18,648 bases of DNA, from positions 1 through 18,648 of the forward strand of contig DASQLQ010000100.1 of NCBI GenBank assembly GCA_035629935.1, written 5' to 3'. Positions 6,212 to 12,743 of the stretch are shown here, piece after piece. The stretch is from DASQLQ01 sp035629935 (GTDB taxonomy: Bacteria > Actinomycetota > CADDZG01 > WHSQ01). The first letter of the stretch is position 1, and each line of letters begins with the position of its first letter. The notes beneath the pieces are model-generated. The model ran no database searches and had not been told where the DNA came from. It saw nothing but the letters and a program-made list of their open reading frames with translations. The translations under genes were made by a program, and so were the position numbers.

Positions 6212-7573
6212 TTGGCACAAAGGGCGGTATCTCTCGAGCCGGTTCGAACCAACCGGGTTCCACCTCACAACATCGATGCAGAGCAGTCGGTTCTCGGGGC
6301 GATGCTCGAGTCAAAGGAAGCGATCGCGAACGTTCTCGAGATCGTCCATTCCGACGACTTCTACAAGCCGGCCCATACCGAGATCTTCGACACGATCATC
6401 GCCCTGACCGACCGCAGCGAGTCCGCCGACGCGATCACCGTTGCCGACGAGCTGGGCCGTCGGGGGACGCTGGAGCAGATCGGGGGCAAGGCTTACATCG
6501 GCAGCTTGCTCGATGCGTATCCGACCGCTTCCTCCGCCGTCCTCTATGCCCGCATCGTTGAAGAGCACGCGTTGTTGCGCCGATTGATCGATGCCGGTAA
6601 CAAGATCCAGGAGATCGGCTTCGCGCTTCCCGAGGAGGTGTCGGAAGCGGTGGACCAAGCCGAAGAGCTGGTCTACAGCGTCGGCGACAAACGTCTCCGC
6701 GACGACATCACTCCGGTCAAACCGCTTCTCAGCCAAGCCATGGAGCAGATCGAGATCCTGTGCGAGCGGGACGAGAGCATCACCGGTGTCGCGTCCGGTT
6801 TTCCCGACCTGGACGACATGACAGCGGGATTCCAACCACAGAACCTGGTCATCGTCGCCGCCCGTCCCGGGCAGGGAAAGACCGCACTGATGGGTGACTT
6901 CGCCTTGCACGCTGCGATGCGCCAGCAGATCCCTGTCGTCATCTTCAGTCTCGAGATGAGCAAGCTCGAGCTCGTTCAGCGGTTCCTCGCGTCGGAGGCG
7001 AAGGTCGACTCACAACGGCTTCGCAAAGGAACATTGCAAGAGATGGACTGGCAGCGTTTGTCTGCCGCGCTCGGTCGCCTCGCCGAGGCACCGATCTTCA
7101 TCGACGACTCACCGAACGTGAACCTGATGGAGATGCGTGCGAAGTGCCGGCGACTCAAGGCCAAGCATGGACTCGGTCTCGTCGTTATCGACTACCTGCA
7201 GTTGATGCAGTCCCCACGCAAGTCCGAGAGTCGCCAGCAAGAGGTGTCGGACATCTCGCGGAACCTCAAGATGCTGGCGAAAGAGATGGATCTGCCCGTG
7301 GTGTGCGCGTCGCAGCTGAACCGTTTGGTCGAGAGTCGAACCGACAAGCGACCGACGCTCGGTGACCTTCGTGACAGCGGGGCGATCGAGCAGGATGCGG
7401 ACGTGGTGATGTTCATCTATCGCGACGAGTTCTATAACCCCGATTCAGAACGCAAGGGTGAGGCCGAGGTCATCGTGGCGAAACACCGCAATGGTCCAAC
7501 TGGTCCTGTGCACCTGGCCTTCATGAACCAGTACACGAAGTTCGCTTCGATCGCCCGGGCCCCCGGCATCTAG
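6212..7573 (+). CDS. dnaB: Replicative DNA helicase DnaB
   Basis: Hexameric 5'-3' helicase that opens the replication fork and binds primase. The 453 residues show the N-terminal domain beginning PPHNIDAEQSVLGAML (17-32), a linker helix, and a RecA-fold motor. The motor has Walker A ARPGQGKT (217-224), SLEM with Glu248, Walker B VVIDYLQLM (324-332), SQLNR (367-371), GDLRDSGAIEQDAD (384-397) and the Arg finger region KHRNGPTG (424-431). Length is normal. There is no intein, unlike several mycobacterial DnaB proteins. The start is TTG 6212 with GGAGGG ahead of it (6203-6208). The ATG at 6180 is in another frame. It has its own upstream region of about 275 bp containing a LexA-like box, so it is probably transcribed apart from rplI. 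It ends 12 bp from the convergent regulator gene. Confidence 0.97.
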   Translation: MAQRAVSLEPVRTNRVPPHNIDAEQSVLGAMLESKEAIANVLEIVHSDDFYKPAHTEIFDTIIALTDRSESADAITVADELGRRGTLEQIGGKAYIGSLLDAYPTASSAVLYARIVEEHALLRRLIDAGNKIQEIGFALPEEVSEAVDQAEELVYSVGDKRLRDDITPVKPLLSQAMEQIEILCERDESITGVASGFPDLDDMTAGFQPQNLVIVAARPGQGKTALMGDFALHAAMRQQIPVVIFSLEMSKLELVQRFLASEAKVDSQRLRKGTLQEMDWQRLSAALGRLAEAPIFIDDSPNVNLMEMRAKCRRLKAKHGLGLVVIDYLQLMQSPRKSESRQQEVSDISRNLKMLAKEMDLPVVCASQLNRLVESRTDKRPTLGDLRDSGAIEQDADVVMFIYRDEFYNPDSERKGEAEVIVAKHRNGPTGPVHLAFMNQYTKFASIARAPGI

Positions 7574-7585
7574 CGGCGAGGGCGG

Positions 7586-8872
7586 TTAAGCGGGCTCGAG
7601 CGAGACCAGACCCTCTCGGTAAGCGCTGCGCCCCCGGTCCAGCTCGCCCTGCTCGGAGAGCAGATCCCCGAGTTCCCGGTACGCAGTTGCAGCCTGCAGC
7701 GACTTGTCTGCTCGCTCGTACAGCCGGATCGCCGTGTTGAGGTGTTCCTCCGCTTTCTTCGGGTTCGACCGGCTCAGGCAGCGTGCCATCTCGTGGTTCG
7801 CCAAGGCGAGCTCGACCACGTCGGAGTCGACGAGCATCTCGAGGGACCGCGTGAGGATCTCGACGGCTTGGGTGTCGTTGCCTGCCATGCGCTCGACAAT
7901 CGCGAGCTCGTTCAGAGCTCGCGATTGGATGAGGGAGTCCGGCGTTCCTTCGATCAGTTTGAGCGAGACCTGGAGCTCCTTGCGTCCGCCTTCGAGATCT
8001 CCTTCTTCCGCGAGAACGATCCCTCGTGCCGCGTGTGCTCGCGCGATCTCGGTCTTCCAATTGAGGGTCGTATAGAGGTCCTCGGCTCGTTGTAGGGAGG
8101 TCATGGCGTCGCCGCTACGACCTTCGCGCAACAGTTCTCGTGCAACATTGAGGTGCATGTTCGCGACCTGATTAGCGTCATCCACCTTCGGCTCCAACCG
8201 GAGAGCTTCGGCGGCCGCCTCCCGTGCTTTCTTGAAGAGCCCAACTTCTGTGTATGGCCAGATCAGCGACGAGTGTGCGCGCATCAATGCCAAGGGGTCT
8301 GGAAGTGAGTTCTTCTTGAGGACGAGAAGATAGGTCTCGAGGATGTGGATGGCTTCCCGCACTTCGCCACCGAGTTGAGCGCAGCGAGCGAGCCCGGCGA
8401 TCGCTTCCACCCACAGGGACGCGGGCTCGTTCTGCAGCAAGACGCGAGCCTCCTCGAAGTTCTTGCTCGCTTCGCTTGGATCGCCACGTCGTTCCGCTGA
8501 AATGGCTAGGCCGACTCTTGCCTGTGCGCGAATGCGATCCATCCCATAGGTCGATGCGGCCTCTTCGATCTGCAGGAAAAGTTTGTCAGCAGCTTCGTAC
8601 TCCGCGGAGTAAAGACTGAGCAAGCCGTCGTGAAGCTTGAAGCGCAAGTCGGCAGGTAGCGCGGTCGGTCGGCCGGTGGCAAGTTCTTCCGGGTCCACTT
8701 CCAGCTTCCGTGCGAAGTGTGCAAGCGCCGCGGGCGAGGGGATCCGACGTCCGGCCTCGATCGTGCTGATGTACGCCGCCGTGTAATCGGGGGCCGAAAG
8801 GTCGGCCTGAGTTAAGCCTCGTTCCACTCGCAAACGCCGCATGCGGCGGCCCAATTGCTCGCTCTGTGTCAT
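7586..8872 (-). CDS. XRE-family HTH regulator with nine TPR-like repeats (RRNPP/NprR-like architecture)
   Basis: Probable DNA-binding regulator. Residues 6-60 form an XRE helix-turn-helix (LGRRMRRLRVERGLTQADLS, then YISTIEAGRRIPS). The remainder is all-helical, with helix pairs recurring about every 40 residues (about 76, 115, 155, 195, 236, 276, 316, 355 and 394). These carry TPR features such as GD/GxxxxA turns and Asn in first helices (Asn242, Asn321, Asn359). An N-terminal HTH plus nine ~40-residue TPRs in 428 residues is the layout of NprR-type quorum-sensing regulators, whose TPR groove binds short peptides. That ligand type is inferred only. The start is ATG 8872. No Shine-Dalgarno sequence is present, but TAATGT ends 6 nt before the ATG, so the mRNA is probably leaderless. 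Divergent from it, 126 bp away, is a 16-codon ORF. Other TPR-XRE proteins sense proteins or regulate development, so the class is surer than the signal. Confidence 0.85.
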   Translation of the reverse strand: MTQSEQLGRRMRRLRVERGLTQADLSAPDYTAAYISTIEAGRRIPSPAALAHFARKLEVDPEELATGRPTALPADLRFKLHDGLLSLYSAEYEAADKLFLQIEEAASTYGMDRIRAQARVGLAISAERRGDPSEASKNFEEARVLLQNEPASLWVEAIAGLARCAQLGGEVREAIHILETYLLVLKKNSLPDPLALMRAHSSLIWPYTEVGLFKKAREAAAEALRLEPKVDDANQVANMHLNVARELLREGRSGDAMTSLQRAEDLYTTLNWKTEIARAHAARGIVLAEEGDLEGGRKELQVSLKLIEGTPDSLIQSRALNELAIVERMAGNDTQAVEILTRSLEMLVDSDVVELALANHEMARCLSRSNPKKAEEHLNTAIRLYERADKSLQAATAYRELGDLLSEQGELDRGRSAYREGLVSLEPA

Positions 8873-8878
8873 GGGCAG

Positions 8879-8908
8879 ACATTAACAACATAAGGGGCGA
8901 ATGTTAAT
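8879..8908 (-). promoter_or_regulatory. Promoter and overlapping inverted repeat of the XRE-TPR gene
   Basis: On the minus strand, TTAACA (8902-8907) and TAATGT (8879-8884) are separated by 17 bp and match -35 and -10 elements. The -10 ends 6 nt before the ATG, predicting a leaderless transcript. The same bases form an inverted repeat, ATTAACA (8881-8887) with TGTTAAT (8902-8908), whose half-sites start 21 bp apart, about two helical turns. This suits autoregulation by a dimeric HTH protein, though the symmetry may be a by-product of the promoter sequence. Confidence 0.5.
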
Positions 8909-8998
8909 CAAGCAGGACTTTCTTATCTCCGTGCCTAACTTGTACTAATTTGCGAGTTATGTGCCACTTCTGTTGCGCGGGAGGAGGTGAGCCCCCAC

Positions 8999-9049
8999 AT
9001 GGACGACCTCGACTTGATCCTGGAGCTGCTCGGTTGGCCGCACGGCTAG
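8999..9049 (+). CDS. Candidate 16-residue peptide gene, divergent from the XRE-TPR regulator
   Basis: The ORF ATG...TAG encodes MDDLDLILELLGWPHG. It is preceded by GGGAGGAGGTGA (8979-8990), whose AGGAGGTGA part is fully complementary to the 16S anti-Shine-Dalgarno, with 11 nt to the ATG. This is stronger than the site of almost any other gene here and is the main evidence for translation. An in-frame GTG (8987) overlaps that site and is unlikely to be used. The frame is closed by a stop at 8936, so no longer protein exists. The peptide is acidic and hydrophobic with a Gly-Trp-Pro end and no secretion signal. Short hydrophobic pheromones of Rgg systems are similarly small and often divergent from their regulator. 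I know no family for this peptide. It could also be a leader ORF or chance. Confidence 0.45.
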   Translation: MDDLDLILELLGWPHG

Positions 9050-9050
9050 A

Positions 9051-9103
9051 CCGAGGGCACTTTGTCCGGGGGGGCCACGCAAAGCCCCCTCGGGAGGTGG
9101 CCC
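9051..9103. terminator. Alternative hairpins between the peptide ORF and the histidine kinase gene
   Basis: Three helices compete. CCGAGGG (9051-9057) pairs with CCCTCGG (9087-9093), continued by CTTTG/CAAAG (9060-9064 with 9080-9084). Alternatively CCGGGGGGG (9066-9074) pairs with CCCCCTCGG (9085-9093), with one G-U. A third option is GGGCCAC (9072-9078) with GTGGCCC (9097-9103). Lying between two convergent coding ends, the region is most simply a bidirectional terminator, although no T-run follows. Confidence 0.5.
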
Positions 9104-9116
9104 TGCTGGCGGGCCG

Positions 9117-11315
9117 TTAAGCGGACTTCGCCGTGACGGGGGCGTCGAGCACGTTCCGTACAGCAATCAGCAACTGGTTGGGCTTGAACGGTTTCTGGAC
9201 CAGCACGTCGTTTCGGGCCAGGATCCCCTGCTGATCGATGAGCTGGTTGGTGTACCCCGACATGAAGACGGTCTTCAGCCCCGCCCGCTCGGACAGTTCT
9301 CGGCCCGACATGCCGGGCATGACGACGTCGGTGACGAGTACGTCCACGGACTGGGTCGCCAGGACATCCAAAGCGGCGTCTCCGTTGATCGCGGTCAGAA
9401 CGTCGTAGCCGGCGCTGGAGAGGATCCGTGTGGTCAGCTCGAGGACGGCCGCTTCGTCTTCGACTACGAGAACCATTTCGCCATTGCCTCCGACCAACTC
9501 TTCGGATTCGGACTCCCGGCTCTCTTCATCGACGGCATCCACGCATCTCGGCAGGTGAACCTTGAAGGTGGATCCCTTGCCGACCTCGGAGTACACCGAG
9601 ATCGATCCTCCGGCGCGCTGGACGATCGCGTAGATCGTGGCGAGCCCAAGCCCGGTTCCCTGTCCGATGTTCTTGGTGGTGAAGAACGGCTCGAAGATCC
9701 GTGACTGGACGGTTTTATCCATGCCGCACCCGGTGTCGCTGACCTGGATGCGGACGTATTCCCCCGGCTTCAGGTCGGTGCCGTATGCCTCGTCGTTGGA
9801 GCCGACGATCACGTTGTCAGCCTCGATTATCAGGGCTCCACCCTCGGGCATGGCGTCCTTGGAGTTGACCGCTAGGTTCATCAGGATCTGCTCGAATTCC
9901 CCTCGGTCGATCTTGACCAACCACCCGTTGGGGCAAAGTTTCGTTGATAGGTGGATGTCTTCTCTGATGGTCCGCGAGAGGAGCTTCTGGATCTCTGAGA
10001 TGTGATCCGCGGGATTCAGCACAACGGGCTTGACGACCTCTTTGCGCGAGAAGGTCAGTAGTTGATGGGTCAGCTTGGCGCCCTTTTCCCCGGCCTGGAT
10101 GATCTGCTCGACGTCGTCACGAACGGGACTGCCTTCGGCGAGTTCGTCGCGTGCGAAGCGCCCGTAGTTGGTGACGATCGCCAGCAGGTTGTTGAAGTCG
10201 TGAGCGATACCACCTGCGAGTTGGCCGATGGCCTCCATCTTCTGCGACTGCATCAGCTTCATCTCGAGCAGCATCCGCTCGGTCACGTCCTGACAGGTGC
10301 CCACCATGCGCTGTGGGATCCCCTCAGCGTTCGTGATGACTTGCCCGAGCGCCATGACGTGGCTGACGGAACCGTCCGGCTTCACGATGCGGAACTCGAT
10401 CGAGTAGGGCTGGCGAGTGACTAGCGCTCGCTCGATGGCTTCGTCGACACCGGGGCGGTCCTCTGGGTGGATCCGGTTCATAAGAGAGGTGAAGTCAGGC
10501 TCTGGATCGATCCCCGGGTGAACGCCGAAGAGCCGGAGTAGCTCGTCGGAGGATTCGACGGCGTTGGTGGCCAGATCCCAATCCCAGCTGCCTACTCTGG
10601 CGATCCGCTGTGCTTCCTGGAGTTGGGCTTCGCGTCGTTCCAACTCAGCCCGGGCTTCGGCCTGCTCGTCTCGCCGCCGCTGTGCTTCCTCGATCAGAAG
10701 CTGACCGGCCGCTCGAGCATGTTCATGGGCTTGTTCACTGAACCGCCAGGCGACGACCAACGCGAGACTTTCGGCGAGTACCAAGGTCGCGTGGATCAAA
10801 GCCCACGACCATGGATCGGCGACGGCGGAAGCGTGGTTGTAAACGGCCTCCGGATCGAGCGTACCGACGACGCCGTGGTGCAGAGCAACGAACAGGATGG
10901 CGAGTAGGAAGGTTCGCCACTCCTGATACAGGGAGATGACGGCGAGCATCACGAAGAAGTGGAAGTGTCCCTCGATCGTTCCACCCGACAGATGCACGAA
11001 GAGTCCGGAAACGGCCACCAGCCCGAAGGTCGCGACCACGGCTCGGCGCTCGCGGGAAACGCGGGGGGCTTGAGCGATGACCGCACACAGGATCGGGATC
11101 AGTGATTCCCAGACGAGATGGAGTATCGGATAGCCACGCACCCATCCGAAGACGAAGAGGCCGACTCCCTGACCCGCGAGCAGCCATGTGATGGCGCGGT
11201 GACGACTGGCCCAGTCCTCTTCCGGCAGGGAACCGCCCTTCGGCAGCCAGCCGGTGAGATTGCGAACGAGCCGTCGCGGGGTGGATTGTTTTACGTCAGT
11301 TGCGATCGTGGACAT
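9117..11315 (-). CDS. Membrane hybrid sensor histidine kinase (6 TM - PAS - HisKA - HATPase - receiver)
   Basis: Autophosphorylating sensor kinase with a fused receiver. Residues 41-191 hold about six membrane helices with conserved histidines (GHFHFF 116-121, LYQEWRTF 129-136, LHHG 145-148), a pattern also seen at the N-terminus of other bacterial signalling proteins and suggestive of metal or haem binding. A coiled coil (about 195-238) leads to a PAS domain (about 239-347). The kinase core has the H-box GGIAHDFNN with His372, N-box LAVNSKDAMP with Asn484, DTGCGM (527-532), FEPFFTTK (541-548) and GQGTGLGL (551-558). The receiver has acidic VVEDE, phospho-acceptor Asp663, Ser686 and Lys708. 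The start ATG follows GGGAGG with a short spacer. No separate response regulator is adjacent, so its output partner is unknown. Its 3' end faces the small peptide ORF. Sensor class and signal are inferences. Confidence 0.93.
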   Translation of the reverse strand: MSTIATDVKQSTPRRLVRNLTGWLPKGGSLPEEDWASRHRAITWLLAGQGVGLFVFGWVRGYPILHLVWESLIPILCAVIAQAPRVSRERRAVVATFGLVAVSGLFVHLSGGTIEGHFHFFVMLAVISLYQEWRTFLLAILFVALHHGVVGTLDPEAVYNHASAVADPWSWALIHATLVLAESLALVVAWRFSEQAHEHARAAGQLLIEEAQRRRDEQAEARAELERREAQLQEAQRIARVGSWDWDLATNAVESSDELLRLFGVHPGIDPEPDFTSLMNRIHPEDRPGVDEAIERALVTRQPYSIEFRIVKPDGSVSHVMALGQVITNAEGIPQRMVGTCQDVTERMLLEMKLMQSQKMEAIGQLAGGIAHDFNNLLAIVTNYGRFARDELAEGSPVRDDVEQIIQAGEKGAKLTHQLLTFSRKEVVKPVVLNPADHISEIQKLLSRTIREDIHLSTKLCPNGWLVKIDRGEFEQILMNLAVNSKDAMPEGGALIIEADNVIVGSNDEAYGTDLKPGEYVRIQVSDTGCGMDKTVQSRIFEPFFTTKNIGQGTGLGLATIYAIVQRAGGSISVYSEVGKGSTFKVHLPRCVDAVDEESRESESEELVGGNGEMVLVVEDEAAVLELTTRILSSAGYDVLTAINGDAALDVLATQSVDVLVTDVVMPGMSGRELSERAGLKTVFMSGYTNQLIDQQGILARNDVLVQKPFKPNQLLIAVRNVLDAPVTAKSA

Positions 11316-11380
11316 ACGAGCCTCCCGTGGGCGTTGAGTTGCCCATAGGAATAGTCGGCCCGTTTGTCCCTTTTCTTAAA

Positions 11381-11395
11381 TACGCAAACTGCGTA
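11381..11395. promoter_or_regulatory. Inverted repeat upstream of the histidine kinase gene
   Basis: TACGCA-AAC-TGCGTA is a perfect 6-bp inverted repeat with a 3-nt centre, 65 bp upstream of the kinase ATG in AT-richer DNA. It may be an operator. No known regulator consensus is recognised. Confidence 0.3.
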
Positions 11396-11449
11396 ATCCG
11401 TCTAAGTAGAACCGGAGAATTGGCGCCTGCGGCCGGCCGCCGGGGCGCT

Positions 11450-11552
11450 CAGAGCGGGGTGAAGGGAATCGAAGGAGAGGCGTGTTCGCTTCCCTTCGGC
11501 GGCTACGCCGCCTGCCCGCTCCCGCTTCGCAGAGCGGGTGAAGGGAATCGAA
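11450..11552. repeat. Direct repeat of the tRNA-Gly 3' end, 80 bp apart
   Basis: The sequence spanning the tRNA 3' end and part of its T-arm (11530-11552, plus-strand start CAGAGCGGGTGAAGGG) recurs at 11450-11473 with a single extra G. Everything else over about 23 bases is identical. The second copy lies just downstream of the tRNA in its own direction. Duplication of a tRNA 3' end is the mark left by site-specific integration, but only about 57 bp with palindromes lie between the copies and there is no integrase. Confidence 0.7.
11461..11512. repeat. Strong palindromes between the two tRNA 3'-end copies
   Basis: GAAGGGAA (11461-11468) pairs with TTCCCTTC (11490-11497), and inside this CGAA pairs with TTCG, making a 12-bp stem with one mismatch and an 11-nt loop. 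Directly next to it, GGCGGC-TAC-GCCGCC (11498-11512) is a perfect hairpin. Further right, CCCGCT (11515-11520, repeated at 11521-11526) can pair with AGCGGG of the tRNA acceptor end. The cluster could be the tRNA terminator or a small mobile palindromic element. Confidence 0.6.
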
Positions 11553-11603
11553 CCCTCGTAACTAGCTTGGGAAGCTAGAGCTCTACCATTGAGCTACACC
11601 CGC
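11533..11603 (-). tRNA. tRNA-Gly, anticodon CCC
   Basis: The minus-strand sequence folds as a complete 71-nt cloverleaf: acceptor GCGGGTG/CACCCGC, D-stem GCTC/GAGC, anticodon stem CTAGC/GCTAG with loop TTCCCAA (anticodon CCC, reads GGG), and T-stem GAGGG/CCCTT with loop TTCGATT. The discriminator base is U and CCA is not encoded, as is common in actinobacteria. The gene starts 31 bp after the PD40 protein gene, and its own promoter is visible at 11615-11620. Confidence 0.96.
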
Positions 11604-11614
11604 AACGACTGACG

Positions 11615-11620
11615 ATTATA
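11615..11620 (-). promoter_or_regulatory. Consensus -10 (TATAAT) of the tRNA-Gly promoter
   Basis: TATAAT on the minus strand lies 11 nt before the tRNA 5' end, so transcription would start only about 4-5 nt ahead of the mature tRNA. It sits 14 bp after the stop codon of the PD40 protein gene. No good -35 is found at the expected distance, which would lie inside that coding region. Confidence 0.6.
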
Positions 11621-11634
11621 GGAAAGCGGGACCT

Positions 11635-12624
11635 TCAGCGGGGCTGCCAGTCGAGGTGATACATCCCGACGTCGTTGCGCGTCGTGAGCTTCTTCACGCC
11701 GGCTCCGTTCGGGTCCATCTCGTACAGCTCCGGCGTGCACCGGCCCGACGGTGTGACGTCGCCCAGAAACAGGATCTTGCTCCCATCCGGCGACCACGTC
11801 GGGTAGCGACCCTCGTGCAGCCGCTTCTTATTCGAGCCATCAGGGCGTACCTTGTAGACATTCGCAGCGCCGTCCCCCTTGTTCGCTTCGAACAGGATCC
11901 AGCGGCCGTCCGGCGACCAAGACAAGGTCGTGAGTCCTCCCCATCGCTTCTTGCCGTTGGGTCGGCGCTGGAGCGTGGCGTTCTTGGTCACGCGATCGGT
12001 GTCGGCCCCGCGCCGGTTCATCGTGTAGATGTCGTAACCACCACCGCGGCGGGAGCTGGCGAACGCGATCCGCTTACCGTCCGGTGCCCACGCCGGCATG
12101 CCGTCCTCTGCGCGATGACTCGTCAACTGCTTGCGATCGGTCCCATCCGGCTTGATGGTCCAGACGTTGGTGCCTCCCCGCCTTCGCCAGCCTCGCTCGT
12201 ATGCGATGCGTCGACCATCCGGAGACCACGCCGGGTTTGCTTCATCGGCCTCTTCATCGATGACGGTGCGCAGGTCCGATCCATCCGCAGCGATCGTGAA
12301 GACACCAGCTCCCTGAGCATCGTCATCGACGATCGAAACCGCAAGGCTCTCACCATCCGACGCCCATTTCGCCGATTGCGCGTAACCCTGAGCGTCGTGG
12401 AAGACATCGACCTCGGAGCCGTCCGGTTGCATCGTGTAGATGTCCGTCGGGCTGCTGAACTCGCATGTCCGATTGCCCTCTTCGTCCTCTGTCTTGATCT
12501 CCTCGCCGATCACCACGACGAGCCCGTTGTCACCTGGAAAGGTTCCCGACGCCACACCGGGCGCCAAAATGATCGCTGCTGATGAGAAGACGATCAGCAC
12601 CACACCCGGCTTTCGTATCTTCAT
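11635..12624 (-). CDS. Exported PD40 / TolB-type beta-propeller protein
   Basis: Predicted exported protein of unknown function. The N-terminus (MKIRKPGVVLIVFSSAAIIL) is a signal peptide with a likely cleavage after GVA near residue 25. About six propeller blades follow, each with a W-x-PDG-type motif: AKWASDG (85), PAWSPDG (131), PAWAPDG (177), LSWSPDG (234), PTWSPDG (275) and a final LDWQPR (324). Motifs such as DIYTMNRRG and VYKVRPDG lie between them, as in TolB and related PD40 proteins. It lacks the TolB N-terminal domain, so it is not the Tol-Pal component; such stand-alone propellers usually bind proteins or sugars outside the cell. The start is ATG 12624. No Shine-Dalgarno is seen at a normal distance, but TATAGA lies 6 nt upstream. 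There is no operon partner. Confidence 0.85.
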   Translation of the reverse strand: MKIRKPGVVLIVFSSAAIILAPGVASGTFPGDNGLVVVIGEEIKTEDEEGNRTCEFSSPTDIYTMQPDGSEVDVFHDAQGYAQSAKWASDGESLAVSIVDDDAQGAGVFTIAADGSDLRTVIDEEADEANPAWSPDGRRIAYERGWRRRGGTNVWTIKPDGTDRKQLTSHRAEDGMPAWAPDGKRIAFASSRRGGGYDIYTMNRRGADTDRVTKNATLQRRPNGKKRWGGLTTLSWSPDGRWILFEANKGDGAANVYKVRPDGSNKKRLHEGRYPTWSPDGSKILFLGDVTPSGRCTPELYEMDPNGAGVKKLTTRNDVGMYHLDWQPR

Positions 12625-12630
12625 CTTTGC

Positions 12631-12636
12631 TCTATA
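12631..12636 (-). promoter_or_regulatory. Candidate -10 (TATAGA) of a leaderless PD40 gene
   Basis: TATAGA on the minus strand ends exactly 6 nt before the ATG at 12624, the same spacing as at the XRE-TPR gene. It departs from TANNNT only in the last base. No clear -35 is seen. Confidence 0.3.
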
Positions 12637-12730
12637 CCCTTCTCCCGGCTACTTATTAATGAGACGGATAGGACCGAGGATCTGCTGCTTGGTTCGGTCG
12701 CGAAAACGGCCGAAGACGGAGTCGCCTGGA

Positions 12731-12736
12731 TACACT
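12731..12736 (+). promoter_or_regulatory. Candidate -10 (TACACT) of a leaderless dcd gene
   Basis: TACACT fits TANNNT and ends 7 nt before the dcd ATG. No Shine-Dalgarno is present in the intervening TCCCGCC, so a leaderless transcript is likely. A -35 is not recognisable. Confidence 0.4.
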
Positions 12737-12743
12737 TCCCGCC

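Noticed and set aside
6180..6407. ATG at 6180 as an alternative dnaB start or small gene
   Set aside because: It is out of frame with DnaB and encodes Ser/Arg-rich sequence; TTG 6212 has the ribosome binding site and the right protein.
8936..8959. TAACT...AGTTA inverted repeat upstream of the peptide ORF
   Set aside because: Only 5-bp arms; expected by chance in AT-richer intergenic DNA.
8957..9166. 69-codon minus-strand ORF covering the peptide ORF
   Set aside because: Pro/Arg-rich, crosses the hairpin region and the kinase end, and has no ribosome binding site.
9637..10424. Plus-strand ORFs opposite the histidine kinase
   Set aside because: No motifs and no ribosome binding site; the kinase frame shows every conserved box.
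11656..12582. 308-codon plus-strand ORF opposite the PD40 protein
   Set aside because: Complementary shadow of the propeller gene; the repeated PIRRP-like units are the reverse reading of the SPDG blades.
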